A stretch of DNA of 64,000 nt from Streptomyces sp. NBC_01216 (GTDB lineage Bacteria > Actinomycetota > Actinomycetes > Streptomycetales > Streptomycetaceae): positions 1,054,001 to 1,118,000 of the forward strand of contig NZ_CP108677.1 in assembly GCF_035994945.1 (NCBI RefSeq). Reading direction: 5' to 3'. The notes beneath the pieces are model-generated. The model was not told the DNA's origin, did no database searches, and was given only the letters and a program-made list of their open reading frames with translations. Every line of letters starts with the position of its first letter. Position 1 is the stretch's first letter. This document shows positions 46,799 to 56,815 of this stretch, in pieces. The position numbers were made by a program, and so were the translations under genes.

Positions 46799-47487
46799 GG
46801 TCACGCGCCGGGACAATCTGGGTGACGACGCCGTCGGCCCGGCCGGAACGGCCCTGTTCGGCACGGACGCGGTCACCGTCCGCGCCTTCGACACGCCCGA
46901 GTTCCGCGGCGTCACCTCCCACGAGGTGCGGGCCCGTTCGATCGTGAGCCGGGTACCGGGGCCTCACACATACCGTTCGAATGGACGGTCAACCCGTACC
47001 GGAGCTGTACGCACGCCTGTGTCCACTGTTTCGCCCGCAAGACCCACGGCTATCCGGATCTCGACACCGGTGTCGGCTTCGACTCCCCGAACGTGGTCGA
47101 GATCAACACTCCGGAGTCGCTGCGTCGCCGGCTCGCCTCCCGGAGCCGGTACGGCGCGCACATGCGATGGGTAGCGACGTCGACCGCCGCCAGAGGGCCG
47201 AGGGGCGCTACCGGCTCATGCCGGGGATCCTGTCGGCGCGGCCCGGCGCGCGCGAATGGTTCATGACCTGGCCGCACCGCCACCACCCGGGGCTGGTGGG
47301 CCGCTACGAGCGGATGTACGCCGACGGGGCCTACGCGCCGAGCTGGTACCAGCGCCGGATCACCCGTCAGGTGCACGAGCCGGCGGCCGAGTTCGGGATC
47401 GGCCCGGCCCGCCGGGGCGCGTCGCGCGGAATCTCCGCCGCCGGGGAGTCGGCACCGCCGGGCGCGACCCAGCTCACCCTCCTCTGA
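46799..47487 (+). pseudogene. Decayed radical SAM protein, Rv2578c/SplB-like
   Basis: Three frames must be joined to follow the Rv2578c family. An N-terminal piece has DTPEFRGVTSHEVRARS in one frame. After a frameshift near 46965 comes EWTVNPYRSCTHACVHCFAR with an intact CxxxCxxC. After a second shift near 47165 comes RRQRAEGRYRLMPGIL, joined at once to RPGAREWFMTW from the family's C-terminal region. Roughly 170 residues of the barrel are thus deleted. The remaining frame ends at 47487. It cannot make a working enzyme. Confidence 0.75.
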
Positions 47488-47546
47488 TCGGGTCAACTCT
47501 CCCCGGAACCTGTCCCCTCGCGCCGTGGGCGGGGCACGCACGCCCT

Positions 47547-49133
47547 ATGAACCCACGTGCAGGCGTGCTGCTCGCCACTGGGGCACTGGTCGCCGGGACG
47601 GTCACCGTCCTGCCCGCGTCCGCGGAGCCACGCCCCGAACCGACCCCCCGCCCCCTCGCCCGCCTCGTCTGGTCCGACTGCCCCACCACGCGGTATCCGA
47701 GGCTGGAGTGCGGCTCTCTGGAGGTCCCGCTCGACCACGACGACCCGGCCGGCCGGACCGTCACGCTGGCGCTGAGCCGGGTCGCGCACACCGCGGAGGA
47801 ATCCCAGGGGCCGCTGCTCGTCAACCCGGGCGGGCCCGGCGGCAGCGGACGCGCGATGGCGGGGTTCGTGGCCGCTTCGCTGCCTCCCGCCGTGGCGGCG
47901 CAGTACGACGTGATCGGCTTCGACCCGCGCGGTGTCGGCCGCAGCGAGCCCGCGCTGGACTGCCGGCCGGGCCACTTCACAGCCGTACGGCCCGACTCGG
48001 TACCCGTCGGGGCGGAGGGCGAACGCACCGGTGTCGAACGGGCGCGGGCGTTCGCGGAGGCGTGCGGCGCGAAGTACGCCGACCTGCTGCCGTACATCGA
48101 CACGGTGAGCACCGCCCGCGACATGGACGCGATCCGCGAGGCGGTGGGCGCGAGCCGGCTCAACTACCTCGGGTACTCCTACGGCACCTACCTCGGGGCC
48201 GTGTACGCCCGGCTGTACCCGGAGCGGGTGCGCAGGATGGCCCTGGACTCCGTGGTCGATCCGCGCGGCGTCTGGTACAGGGACAATCTGGCGCAGGACC
48301 ACGCCTTCGACGCCCGGCACAAGGACTTCCTCGCCTGGGTCGCGCGCCACGACGCCGCCTACCGGCTGGGCACCGACCCGGCGGCCGTGGAGGCCGCCTG
48401 GTACCGGATGCGCGCCGCGCTGCGGGAGACTCCGGCGGGCGGCGAGGTCGGACCCTCGGAACTCGAGGACACCTTCCTGCCCGGCGGCTACTACGACGGG
48501 TACTGGCCCGCCCTCGCCGCGGCCTTCTCCGCCTACGTCCACGACGGGGACGACGCTCCGCTCAGAGCGGCCTACGAGGCCCTCGCCGCGCCCGACGACG
48601 CGTCCGACAACGGCTACTCGGTGTACACCAGTGTCCAGTGCAGGGACGCGGCCTGGCCGCGCGACTGGGGTGTCTGGCGCGAGGACAACTGGGCGGCCCA
48701 CGCGAAGGCGCCCTTCGCCACCTGGAACAACGCCTGGTACAACGCGCCCTGCGCGTTCTGGCCGGTGGACTCGCTGAAGCCGCCGGAGCTCACGAACGAC
48801 GAGGTGCCGCCGATCCTCATCCTCCAGGCGACGAACGACGCGGCCACGCCCTACCAGGGCGCCGCCGAGCTGCACCGGAGGGTGCGGGGCTCCAGCCTGG
48901 TGGTCGAGCAGGGCGGCGGGAACCACGGGGTGACGCTCAGCGGGAACGCCTGTCCGGACGAGCATCTGGCGACGTATCTGGCCACGGGGCGGGTGCCGCG
49001 CGGCGACGGGCTGTCGGAGGCGGACGCCGTGTGCGCGAGGCTGCCCGCCCCCGAGCCCGTGCGGCCGACGGCCCGCCACGGCGGCGCGACGGGCGGCGCC
49101 GTCCTCCACGACCTGCTGGGTCACCGGCGCTGA
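47547..49133 (+). CDS. Secreted tripeptidyl aminopeptidase (Tap/SlpD-type alpha/beta hydrolase)
   Basis: A 528-residue extracellular serine peptidase. It has a signal peptide over about residues 1-26 ending ASA, oxyanion motif NPGGPGGSG, nucleophile motif GYSYG, the aspartate region LQATNDAATPY and histidine in GGGNHGVTLSG. The TAP C-terminal domain is present. These enzymes remove tripeptides from protein N-termini outside the cell. No lipobox is seen. The ribosome site before ATG 47547 is weak. It has no evident link to the biosynthetic genes and marks return to ordinary chromosome. Confidence 0.9.
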   Translation: MNPRAGVLLATGALVAGTVTVLPASAEPRPEPTPRPLARLVWSDCPTTRYPRLECGSLEVPLDHDDPAGRTVTLALSRVAHTAEESQGPLLVNPGGPGGSGRAMAGFVAASLPPAVAAQYDVIGFDPRGVGRSEPALDCRPGHFTAVRPDSVPVGAEGERTGVERARAFAEACGAKYADLLPYIDTVSTARDMDAIREAVGASRLNYLGYSYGTYLGAVYARLYPERVRRMALDSVVDPRGVWYRDNLAQDHAFDARHKDFLAWVARHDAAYRLGTDPAAVEAAWYRMRAALRETPAGGEVGPSELEDTFLPGGYYDGYWPALAAAFSAYVHDGDDAPLRAAYEALAAPDDASDNGYSVYTSVQCRDAAWPRDWGVWREDNWAAHAKAPFATWNNAWYNAPCAFWPVDSLKPPELTNDEVPPILILQATNDAATPYQGAAELHRRVRGSSLVVEQGGGNHGVTLSGNACPDEHLATYLATGRVPRGDGLSEADAVCARLPAPEPVRPTARHGGATGGAVLHDLLGHRR

Positions 49134-49165
49134 GGGTCTCCTCGGCGGCGCCGACGAGGAGGGGT

Positions 49166-49198
49166 GCCGGCCCCGCCGGGCCGTCCGGCGGGGCCGGC
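49166..49198. terminator. Hairpin terminator between convergent genes
   Basis: A perfect 14-bp stem (49166-49179 with 49185-49198) and 5-base loop between the ends of the aminopeptidase (49133) and the HEAT-repeat gene (49257). Confidence 0.7.
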
Positions 49199-49256
49199 GC
49201 GTCGCCGGAGGGCCGTGCCGCGCGGGAGGACGCCCGGTCCGCGCGCCCGGGGCCGC

Positions 49257-49892
49257 TCAGTGGTCCAGCCGGGCGAGTGCGGTGCGTGCCGCCTCCCCCA
49301 GGCGGGGATGGGACAGGGCCGCCTCGAGCGAGAGGCGGGCACGCGGGTCGCCGAGCGCCCCCAGGCCCTCGACGCAGGCGAGGGCGACCCGCCAGTGCGG
49401 ATCACCGGGCCGCAGCCGGCGTTCCAGGACGGTGATCAGCGCCGGTACCGACTCGGGCGCGCGCAGTTCGGTGAGCAGCCGGACCGGCAGCAGGGCGTAG
49501 GCCACCCGGAGTTCGTTGGTGGCCAGAGCGGCGGCGGCCCGTGCGGTGCGCGGGTCGCCGAGCCGTACCAGGGCGTGCGCGGCGCTGACGCACCGCTCGG
49601 GGTCGCGGTGGTTGACGAGCAGGACCAGGGTCTCGAAGGCGCGCGGGTCTCGGGCGACACCGAGACGGTAGGCGGCGATCTCCCGGGCCCAGAGCGGCCG
49701 GTGCGGCGCGGCGAGCACCTCGGCGAGCCGGTCGTGGTCCTCGGTGAGGAGCAATGCGCGGCATCTCGCGGGGCCCTCGGGTGCGTTCCGGATCTCGTCC
49801 CGCAATCGATCGATCATCGAGCGGAATTCTTCGTCGCGGGCGTTCTCGCGGGCGATATCCATGACGGTCAGCGTATCCGCGACCCAGATCAC
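49257..49892 (-). CDS. HEAT-repeat protein
   Basis: About 211 residues made of helical repeats of HEAT/PBS-lyase type: repeated hydrophobic patterns with RDPRAFETLVLL, GDPRTARAAAALA and GDPRARLSLEAAL. Such proteins are scaffolds for protein-protein contacts; no catalytic motif is present. GTG 49892 follows GGGG by 5 bases. ATG 49862 is an alternative without a clear site, and the open frame continues upstream to 49958. The partner is unknown. Confidence 0.7.
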   Translation of the reverse strand: MIWVADTLTVMDIARENARDEEFRSMIDRLRDEIRNAPEGPARCRALLLTEDHDRLAEVLAAPHRPLWAREIAAYRLGVARDPRAFETLVLLVNHRDPERCVSAAHALVRLGDPRTARAAAALATNELRVAYALLPVRLLTELRAPESVPALITVLERRLRPGDPHWRVALACVEGLGALGDPRARLSLEAALSHPRLGEAARTALARLDH

Positions 49893-50183
49893 ATTTTCCC
49901 CACTTCCCGGGACTGGCGCGCTCGTTACTCGCCGGTTAATCTCAGGTGAGCGGGTCAACCCCGCTCACTCACAGCGGCCTGGTGACGCAGCCGCCGTGAG
50001 AGTTCGTCGGTTCGGTTCGGCAGTTTTTCGGCGTGACTCCGGGACAGAGTCCGTCGCCCTTTCTCCACGCGGCTCCTTTATCGCGTGCTGCCTCGACCTC
50101 GCGCGGTCCGCCCTTTCGGCCTTTCCGCCCGGAATTCCGCATCTTCGCCTTCAGACGTCACTCTTCCCTCCTGGAGTCCCCTG

Positions 50184-51971
50184 ATGGACACCCCTCTCTC
50201 CACCATCGCCGTCATCGGCCTCGGCACCATGGGCACCGGTATCGCCGACGTCCTCGCCCGCGCCGGCCGTGAGGTCATCGGCATCGACGTCAGCGACGTC
50301 GCCGCCTCCCACGCGGTCGCCGCCCTGGATGCCTCCACCACCCGTGCCGTGGACCGTGGACGGATCACCGAGAAGGAGCGGCAGGACGTCCTCGCGCGCT
50401 TCCGCACCTTCTCCGACCTCCAGGCCGCCGCCGACGCCGACCTCGTCATCGAGGTCGTGCCCGAGTCGTACGAGGCCAAGCAGGAGGTCTTCCGGGCCCT
50501 GGACTCGATCGTCCGGCCGGACACGATCATCGCCACCGGTACCAACGCGCTCTCGGTCACCCGGCTCGCCGCCGATTCGGCCCACCCCGAACGCGTCCTC
50601 GGCCTGCACTTCTTCACCCCGGTCCAGGCCATGAAGCTGGTCGAGGTGGTCTCCTCGGTGCTGACCGCCCCGGGGGCCGTCGACGCCGTCACCGCCCTCG
50701 CCCACGACCTCGGCAAGGAGCCGGTCGCGGTCGGCGACCGCCCCGGGTTCGTCGCCGACGGGCTGCTCTTCGGCTACCTCAACCAGGCCGCGGCGATGTA
50801 CGAGGCCAAGTACGCCTCCCGCGAGGACATCGACGCCGCCATGCGGCTGGGCTGCGGTCTGCCGATGGGGCCGCTGGCGCTGCTCGACCTGATCGGGGTG
50901 GACACCGCCCGTACGGTCCTGGAGGCGATGTACAGCGAGTCCCAGGACCGGCTGCACGCCCCCGCCCCGATCCTCAAGCAGCTCAGCGAGGCCGGGCTGA
51001 CCGGCCGGAAGTCGGGGCGCGGCTTCTACACGTACGACGCGCCGGGCTCCGCCTCCACGGTCCGTGACGCGCTGACGCCGCCGGAGGACTCGGCGGCCGG
51101 TGACCGGCCGGCCCGCGAGGTCCGCTCGGTGGGTGTCGCGGGCTCCGGCACGATGGCCTCGGGCATCGCCGAGGTGTTCGCCAAGGCCGGCTACGACGTC
51201 GTGCTCGCCGCCCGCTCCCAGGAGAAGGCCGACACGGCGAAGGCGCGGATCGCCACGTCACTGGCACGCTCGGTCGACAAGGGCAGGATGACCGCCGGGG
51301 CACGGGACGAGACGCTGGCCCGGATCTCCGCGGCCGGCTCGCTCGACTCCTTCGCCGAGGTGGACCTGGCCGTCGAGGCCGTCGCCGAGGACCTGGAGAT
51401 CAAGCGGCAGCTGTTCGCGACGCTCGACAAGATCTGCAAGCCGGGCGCGGTGCTCGCCACCACGACGTCCTCACTGCCCGTCGTCGCCTGCGCCCGCGCC
51501 ACCTCGCGCCCGCAGGACGTCATCGGCATGCACTTCTTCAACCCGGCCCCGGCGATGAAGCTGGTCGAGATCGTCCGTACGGTGCTGACCGCCGACGACG
51601 TCCACGCCACGGTCCGCGAGGTCACCACGAAGATCCGCAAGCACCCGGTGGACTGCGGCGACCGGGCCGGGTTCATCGTCAACGCCCTGCTCTTCCCTTA
51701 CCTGAACAACGCGGTCAAGATGGTCCAGGACCACTACGCGACGCTGGACGACATCGACGCCGCGATGAAGCTGGGCGGCGGCTACCCGATGGGGCCGTTC
51801 GAGCTGCTGGACGTCGTCGGCCTCGATGTCTCGCTCGCGATCGAGAAGGTGCTGCACCGCGAGTTCCGCGACCCGGGTCTGGCCCCGGCGCCGCTTCTGG
51901 AGCACCTGGTGGCGGCCGGCTGCCTGGGGCGCAAGACGGGGCGCGGCTTCCGCGAATATGCCCGACGCTGA
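50184..51971 (+). CDS. 3-hydroxyacyl-CoA dehydrogenase, tandem-fused double copy
   Basis: A 595-residue protein that contains two complete 3HCDH units in one chain. Unit 1 (about 1-285) starts VIGLGTMGTGIA and has HFFTP; unit 2 (about 311-595) starts VAGSGTMASGIA and has HFFNP. Each has its own Rossmann fold and helical C-terminal domain ending in GRKSGRGFY or GRKTGRGF. The single-copy enzyme is about 285 residues. It should interconvert acetoacetyl-CoA and 3-hydroxybutyryl-CoA, feeding crotonyl-CoA to the ccr operon downstream. ATG 50184 has GGAG 9 bases upstream. A TetR gene separates it from ccr. Confidence 0.9.
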   Translation: MDTPLSTIAVIGLGTMGTGIADVLARAGREVIGIDVSDVAASHAVAALDASTTRAVDRGRITEKERQDVLARFRTFSDLQAAADADLVIEVVPESYEAKQEVFRALDSIVRPDTIIATGTNALSVTRLAADSAHPERVLGLHFFTPVQAMKLVEVVSSVLTAPGAVDAVTALAHDLGKEPVAVGDRPGFVADGLLFGYLNQAAAMYEAKYASREDIDAAMRLGCGLPMGPLALLDLIGVDTARTVLEAMYSESQDRLHAPAPILKQLSEAGLTGRKSGRGFYTYDAPGSASTVRDALTPPEDSAAGDRPAREVRSVGVAGSGTMASGIAEVFAKAGYDVVLAARSQEKADTAKARIATSLARSVDKGRMTAGARDETLARISAAGSLDSFAEVDLAVEAVAEDLEIKRQLFATLDKICKPGAVLATTTSSLPVVACARATSRPQDVIGMHFFNPAPAMKLVEIVRTVLTADDVHATVREVTTKIRKHPVDCGDRAGFIVNALLFPYLNNAVKMVQDHYATLDDIDAAMKLGGGYPMGPFELLDVVGLDVSLAIEKVLHREFRDPGLAPAPLLEHLVAAGCLGRKTGRGFREYARR

Positions 51972-52104
51972 GCCCTCGGCGGGCTGGGGAGGGTTGCTGC
52001 GGCCCTCGGGGACGCCGGTGCCGGGTCCCCCGGGCTTCCGTGACGGGTCCGGCACCCCTCCCCCACCTGGGCACACACCCGCGCTGATGCAGTACGTTCA
52101 GGAC

Positions 52105-52944
52105 ATGTCCAAGGCCGCGAAGTCACCCCGTGCCACGTCCACGCCCGACGCCCAGGAAAGCGCGGCGGGCACCCGCGCGGCGGCCCAGCGCCTCAAGATG
52201 CGCCGCGAGCTGGCGACGGCGGCGATGGAACTCTTCGCGACGAAGGGGTACGAGGCGACGACGGTCGACGAGATCGCCGCCGCGGCCGGGGTGGCCCGCC
52301 GGACGTTCTTCCGGCACTTCCGCTCCAAGGAAGAGGCGATCTTCCCCGACCACGACGACACCCTGGTGCGGGCGGAGGCTGTGCTGAACGCCGCACCGCC
52401 CCACGAGCACCCGCTGGACACGGTCTGCCGGGGCATCAAGGAAGTCATGAAGATGTACGCCGGGTCTCCCTCGGTCTCCGTGGAGCGGTACCGGCTGACG
52501 CGTGAGGTTCCGACGCTGCGGGAGCGCGAGATCGCCTCGGTGGCCCGCTACGAACGGCTCTTCACCCGCTATCTGCTGGGCCACTTCGACGAACGCGACC
52601 ACCACGACGGCAACGACGATCCGCTGCTCGCCGAGGTGGCCGCCTCGGCGGTCGTCACCGCCCACAACCACGTGCTGCGCCGCTGGCTGCGGGCCGGCGG
52701 TCAGGGCGACGTGGAGGCGCAGCTGGACCACGCCTTCGCGATCGTCCGCGAGACCTTCGGCACCGGCATAGGCGCCCGGCCGGCCACGGCCGCCGGGCAG
52801 GCCGCGCAGAGCGTCGCGCAGACCCCCGCCGACCCGCCCGCCACGGCCTCCGCGGAGGGCGGCGTGATGGTGGCCGTGGCCCGGACGGACGCTCCGCTGG
52901 ACGAGGTCATGCGCACCATCCGGCAGGCGTTGCGGCAGGGCTGA
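52105..52944 (+). CDS. TetR-family regulator 3 (likely regulator of the ccr operon)
   Basis: A 279-residue TetR protein with helix-turn-helix around residues 38-75 (VDEIAAAAGVARRTFFRHF) and a C-terminal tail richer in Ala/Pro. ATG 52105 is given; ATG 52087 would add six residues. TACGTT at 52093-52098 stands at the -10 position for a leaderless start at 52105, and no strong ribosome site is present. It lies between the hydroxyacyl-CoA dehydrogenase and ccr genes. An inverted repeat GGCAC-CCA-GTGCC near 53124 in the ccr promoter region is a possible site for it. Confidence 0.82.
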   Translation: MSKAAKSPRATSTPDAQESAAGTRAAAQRLKMRRELATAAMELFATKGYEATTVDEIAAAAGVARRTFFRHFRSKEEAIFPDHDDTLVRAEAVLNAAPPHEHPLDTVCRGIKEVMKMYAGSPSVSVERYRLTREVPTLREREIASVARYERLFTRYLLGHFDERDHHDGNDDPLLAEVAASAVVTAHNHVLRRWLRAGGQGDVEAQLDHAFAIVRETFGTGIGARPATAAGQAAQSVAQTPADPPATASAEGGVMVAVARTDAPLDEVMRTIRQALRQG

Positions 52945-53000
52945 CGGGCCGGTCCGCGAGCCGGCGCCCGGGAGGGACCGGGCAGGCCCCGGCCCTCCCG

Positions 53001-53043
53001 ACGGACGAAGGCCGCCCCCAGGACGGGGGCGGCCTTCGTCCGT
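53001..53043 (+). terminator. 19-bp hairpin terminator after TetR 3
   Basis: A perfect 19-bp stem (53001-53019 with 53025-53043) with a 5-base loop, 57 bases after the TetR stop. It isolates the ccr operon promoter from upstream transcription. Confidence 0.85.
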
Positions 53044-53136
53044 TCCTGCGTGCCTCCGGAAAGTCCGCGACGATCGATCATCGCTCATATGTGACGGGCG
53101 GATTGCATCTGAGTGAAATTATTGGCACCCAGTGCC

Positions 53137-53165
53137 TTGTCAGGTGACACGCGGTGCCATACGTT
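53137..53165 (+). promoter_or_regulatory. Promoter of the ccr operon
   Basis: TTGTCA (53137-53142) and TACGTT (53160-53165) with a 17-base spacer fit a housekeeping promoter. It would give a leader of about 230 bases before ccr. The interval 53044-53402 has no gene; apart from this it holds the short inverted repeat near 53124 just upstream of the -35. Confidence 0.55.
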
Positions 53166-53402
53166 GATGTTGTCCGGGCGGTCGGCGCGCAGAGTTCTCC
53201 TCGTGCGCCGGCTGTCCCCACAAGCGATCGTGAATGTGTGCCCGGACGCCTGCGTCACAGGCAACCTCCGCGCCCACCAGGCGCAGCCACCGCACCACCC
53301 CGCCGAACCGACGGCACACCTCCACAGCTCCACCCCCACCCTCGACCCCGAGGGGGAACTTCCCACCGGTCCCCCTCAGACGCGCACCGCCGGAGGCACC
53401 CC

Positions 53403-54740
53403 GTGAAGCACATCCTGGACGCGATCCAGTCGCCGGACACCACGTCCGCGGACTTCGCCCACATCAAGCTCCCCGAGTCGTACCGCGCGGTGACCGTGCA
53501 CAAGGACGAGACCGAGATGTTCCGCGGTCTCGAGAGCCGCGACAAGGACCCCCGCAAGTCCCTCCACCTCGACGAGGTCCCGCTCCCCGAGCTCGGCCCG
53601 GGTGAGGCCCTGGTCGCCGTGATGGCCAGCTCGGTCAACTACAACTCGGTCTGGACCTCGATCTTCGAGCCGGTGTCGACCTTCGGCTTCCTGGAGCGCT
53701 ACGGCCGGCTCTCCGACCTCAGCAAGCGCCACGACCTGCCGTACCACATCATCGGCTCCGACCTCGCGGGCGTCGTACTCCGCACCGGCCCCGGCGTGAA
53801 CGCGTGGCAGCCCGGCGACGAGGTCGTCGCGCACTGCCTCTCGGTCGAGCTGGAGTCCTCGGACGGCCACAACGACACGATGCTCGACCCCGAGCAGCGC
53901 ATCTGGGGCTTCGAGACCAACTTCGGCGGCCTGGCGGAGATCGCCCTCGTCAAGTCGAACCAGCTGATGCCGAAGCCCGACCACCTGAGCTGGGAGGAGG
54001 CGGCGTCCCCGGGCCTCGTCAACTCCACCGCGTACCGCCAGCTGGTCTCCCGCAACGGCGCCGGCATGAAGCAGGGCGACAACGTCCTGATCTGGGGCGC
54101 GAGCGGTGGCCTCGGCTCGTATGCCACCCAGTTCGCCCTGGCCGGCGGCGCCAACCCGATCTGTGTCGTCTCCTCCCCGGAGAAGGCCGACATCTGCCGG
54201 GCCATGGGCGCCGAGGCGGTCATCGACCGCAACGCCGACGGCTACAAGTTCTGGAAGGACGAGCACACCCAGGACCCGAAGGAGTGGAAGCGCTTCGGCA
54301 AGCGCATCCGCGAGCTCACCGGCGGCGAGGACGTCGACATCGTCTTCGAGCACCCGGGCCGCGAGACCTTCGGCGCCTCCGTGTACGTCACGCGCAAGGG
54401 CGGCACGATCGTCACCTGCGCCTCGACCTCCGGCTACAACCACGAGTACGACAACCGCTACCTGTGGATGTCGCTGAAGCGGATCATCGGCTCGCACTTC
54501 GCCAACTACCGCGAGGCGTGGGAGGCCAACCGCCTGATCGCCAAGGGCAAGATCCACCCGACCCTCTCCAAGGTGTACTCCCTGGAGGAGACCGGGCAGG
54601 CCGCCTACGACGTGCACCGCAACCTGCACCAGGGCAAGGTCGGCGTCCTCGCGCTCGCCCCGTCCGAGGGTCTGGGCGTGCGGAACCCGGAGATGCGCGA
54701 GAAGCACATCGACGCCATCAACCGCTTCCGGAACATCTGA
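53403..54740 (+). CDS. ccr: Crotonyl-CoA carboxylase/reductase
   Basis: A 445-residue medium-chain dehydrogenase/reductase, standard length for Ccr. The family features YNSVWTSIFEPVSTF, the NADPH fold WGASGGLGSYATQFA and EHPGRETFGASVYV are all present. It reductively carboxylates crotonyl-CoA with NADPH and CO2 to ethylmalonyl-CoA, the entry to the ethylmalonyl-CoA pathway and also a source of polyketide extender units. GTG 53403 follows GGAGG by about 7 bases. It is the first gene of a five-gene pathway operon with very short gaps. Confidence 0.96.
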   Translation: MKHILDAIQSPDTTSADFAHIKLPESYRAVTVHKDETEMFRGLESRDKDPRKSLHLDEVPLPELGPGEALVAVMASSVNYNSVWTSIFEPVSTFGFLERYGRLSDLSKRHDLPYHIIGSDLAGVVLRTGPGVNAWQPGDEVVAHCLSVELESSDGHNDTMLDPEQRIWGFETNFGGLAEIALVKSNQLMPKPDHLSWEEAASPGLVNSTAYRQLVSRNGAGMKQGDNVLIWGASGGLGSYATQFALAGGANPICVVSSPEKADICRAMGAEAVIDRNADGYKFWKDEHTQDPKEWKRFGKRIRELTGGEDVDIVFEHPGRETFGASVYVTRKGGTIVTCASTSGYNHEYDNRYLWMSLKRIIGSHFANYREAWEANRLIAKGKIHPTLSKVYSLEETGQAAYDVHRNLHQGKVGVLALAPSEGLGVRNPEMREKHIDAINRFRNI

Positions 54741-54757
54741 GAGGCGGCACCCCCGTC

Positions 54758-56815
54758 ATGACAGAGCGCCAGCCCACCCAGAAGGACCGGCCGTGGCTCA
54801 TGCGGACGTACGCCGGTCATTCGACCGCCGAGGCGTCCAACGAGCTGTACCGGCGCAATCTCGCCAAGGGGCAGACCGGCCTCTCGGTCGCGTTCGACCT
54901 GCCGACCCAGACCGGCTACGACCCCGACCACATCCTCGCCCGCGGCGAGGTCGGCCGGGTCGGCGTTCCGGTCTCGCACCTCGGTGACATGCGCCGGCTG
55001 TTCCAGGACATCCCCCTGGAGCAGATGAACACCTCGATGACCATCAACGCCACCGCGATGTGGCTGCTGGCGCTCTACCAGGTGGTCGCCGAGGAGCAGG
55101 GTGCGGACGTCACCAGGCTCCAGGGCACCACCCAGAACGACATCGTGAAGGAGTACCTGTCGCGCGGGACGCACGTCTTCCCGCCCGGCCCGTCGCTCCG
55201 GCTGACGACGGACATGATCACCTACACGGTGAACAGCATCCCGAAGTGGAACCCGATCAACATCTGCAGCTACCACCTGCAGGAGGCGGGGGCCACTCCG
55301 GTCCAGGAGATCTCCTACGCGATGTCCACGGCCATCGCGGTGCTCGACGCGGTCCGCGAATCCGGACAGGTGCCCGCGGACCGCTTCGGCGACGTCGTCG
55401 CCCGCATCTCCTTCTTCGTCAACGCGGGCGTCCGCTTCGTCGAGGAGATGTGCAAGATGCGGGCGTTCGGCCGCATCTGGGACACGATCACCCGGGAGCG
55501 GTACGGCATCGAGAACGCCAAGCAGCGCCGCTTCCGCTACGGCGTCCAGGTCAACTCGCTCGGTCTCACCGAGGCCCAGCCGGAGAACAACGTCCAGCGC
55601 ATCGTCCTGGAGATGCTGGCCGTCACCCTCTCCAAGGACGCCCGCGCGCGCGCCGTCCAGCTGCCCGCGTGGAACGAGGCCCTGGGCCTTCCCCGTCCCT
55701 GGGACCAGCAGTGGTCCCTGCGCATCCAGCAGGTCCTGGCGCACGAGTCGGACCTGCTGGAGTACGAGGACATCTTCGCCGGTTCGCACGTCATCGAGGC
55801 CAAGGTCGACTCGCTCGTCAAGGAGTGCCTGGCCGAGATCGAGCGGATCCAGGAGATGGGCGGGGCCATGGCGGCCGTCGAGTCCGGCTACCTCAAGTCG
55901 CAGCTCGTCTCCTCGCACGCCGAGCGGCGCGCCAGGATCGAGGCCGGCGAGGAGAAGATCGTCGGCGTGAACGTCTTCCAGTCGACCGAGGAGAACCCGC
56001 TCACCGCGGACCTCGACACGGCGATCATGACGGTCGACCCGGCCAACGAGGCCCGTGTCGTCGCGGCGCTCCACGAGTGGCGCGACAACCGCGACGAGAG
56101 CCGCGCCCAGGACTCCCTGGCCGCGCTGAAGGCCACCGCCGCCGGGGAGGGCAACCTGTTCGCCGCCACCCTGGAGTGCGCGCGGGCCGGGGTGACGACC
56201 GGCGAGTGGTCCTGGGCCCTGCGGGACGTCTTCGGCGAGTTCCGCGCGCCGACGGGTGTCTCCTCGGCCCCGGTCGCGGTGACGGCCGAGGAGGGCACTC
56301 CGCTGGCCCTCGTCCGGGAGAAGGTGGCGCGCACGGCGGACGAGCTCGGCACCGGCCGGCTGCGCCTGCTGGTCGGCAAGCCGGGCCTGGACGGACACTC
56401 CAACGGCGCCGAGCAGATCGCGGTGCGCGCGCGTGACGCCGGCTTCGAGGTGGTGTACCAGGGAATCCGGCTGACCCCGGAGCAGATCGTGAACGCCGCC
56501 CTCGCCGAGGACGTGCACTGCGTGGGCCTGTCGATCCTCTCGGGCTCGCACGCCGAGCTGGTCCCGGACGTCCTGGAGCGTCTGCGCGAGGCGGGCGCCG
56601 CCACCTCCGCCGCCGGGCCCGGCGGTCCGGGCGACACGCCCATCCCGGTCATCGTCGGCGGCATCATCCCCAGCGCCGACGCAGTAGACCTGAAGCGCGC
56701 GGGTGTGGCCGCCGTCTTCACACCGAAGGACTTCGGTATCACGGAGATCATCGGCCGTATCGTCGACGAGATCCGGAAAGCGAACAAGCTCGACCCCCTG
56801 GAGGTCCCCGCATGA
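54758..56815 (+). CDS. ecm: Ethylmalonyl-CoA mutase (MeaA type)
   Basis: A 685-residue coenzyme-B12-dependent acyl-CoA mutase: catalytic barrel with [13 protein letters not shown] and a C-terminal B12 domain containing GLDGHSNG (the DxHxxG base-off histidine). It rearranges ethylmalonyl-CoA to methylsuccinyl-CoA. Its position directly after ccr and before the lyase identifies it as Ecm rather than methylmalonyl- or isobutyryl-CoA mutase. ATG 54758 lies 17 bases after ccr, and its stop overlaps the next ATG by four bases. Confidence 0.93.
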   Translation: MTERQPTQKDRPWLMRTYAGHSTAEASNELYRRNLAKGQTGLSVAFDLPTQTGYDPDHILARGEVGRVGVPVSHLGDMRRLFQDIPLEQMNTSMTINATAMWLLALYQVVAEEQGADVTRLQGTTQNDIVKEYLSRGTHVFPPGPSLRLTTDMITYTVNSIPKWNPINICSYHLQEAGATPVQEISYAMSTAIAVLDAVRESGQVPADRFGDVVARISFFVNAGVRFVEEMCKMRAFGRIWDTITRERYGIENAKQRRFRYGVQVNSLGLTEAQPENNVQRIVLEMLAVTLSKDARARAVQLPAWNEALGLPRPWDQQWSLRIQQVLAHESDLLEYEDIFAGSHVIEAKVDSLVKECLAEIERIQEMGGAMAAVESGYLKSQLVSSHAERRARIEAGEEKIVGVNVFQSTEENPLTADLDTAIMTVDPANEARVVAALHEWRDNRDESRAQDSLAALKATAAGEGNLFAATLECARAGVTTGEWSWALRDVFGEFRAPTGVSSAPVAVTAEEGTPLALVREKVARTADELGTGRLRLLVGKPGLDGHSNGAEQIAVRARDAGFEVVYQGIRLTPEQIVNAALAEDVHCVGLSILSGSHAELVPDVLERLREAGAATSAAGPGGPGDTPIPVIVGGIIPSADAVDLKRAGVAAVFTPKDFGITEIIGRIVDEIRKANKLDPLEVPA

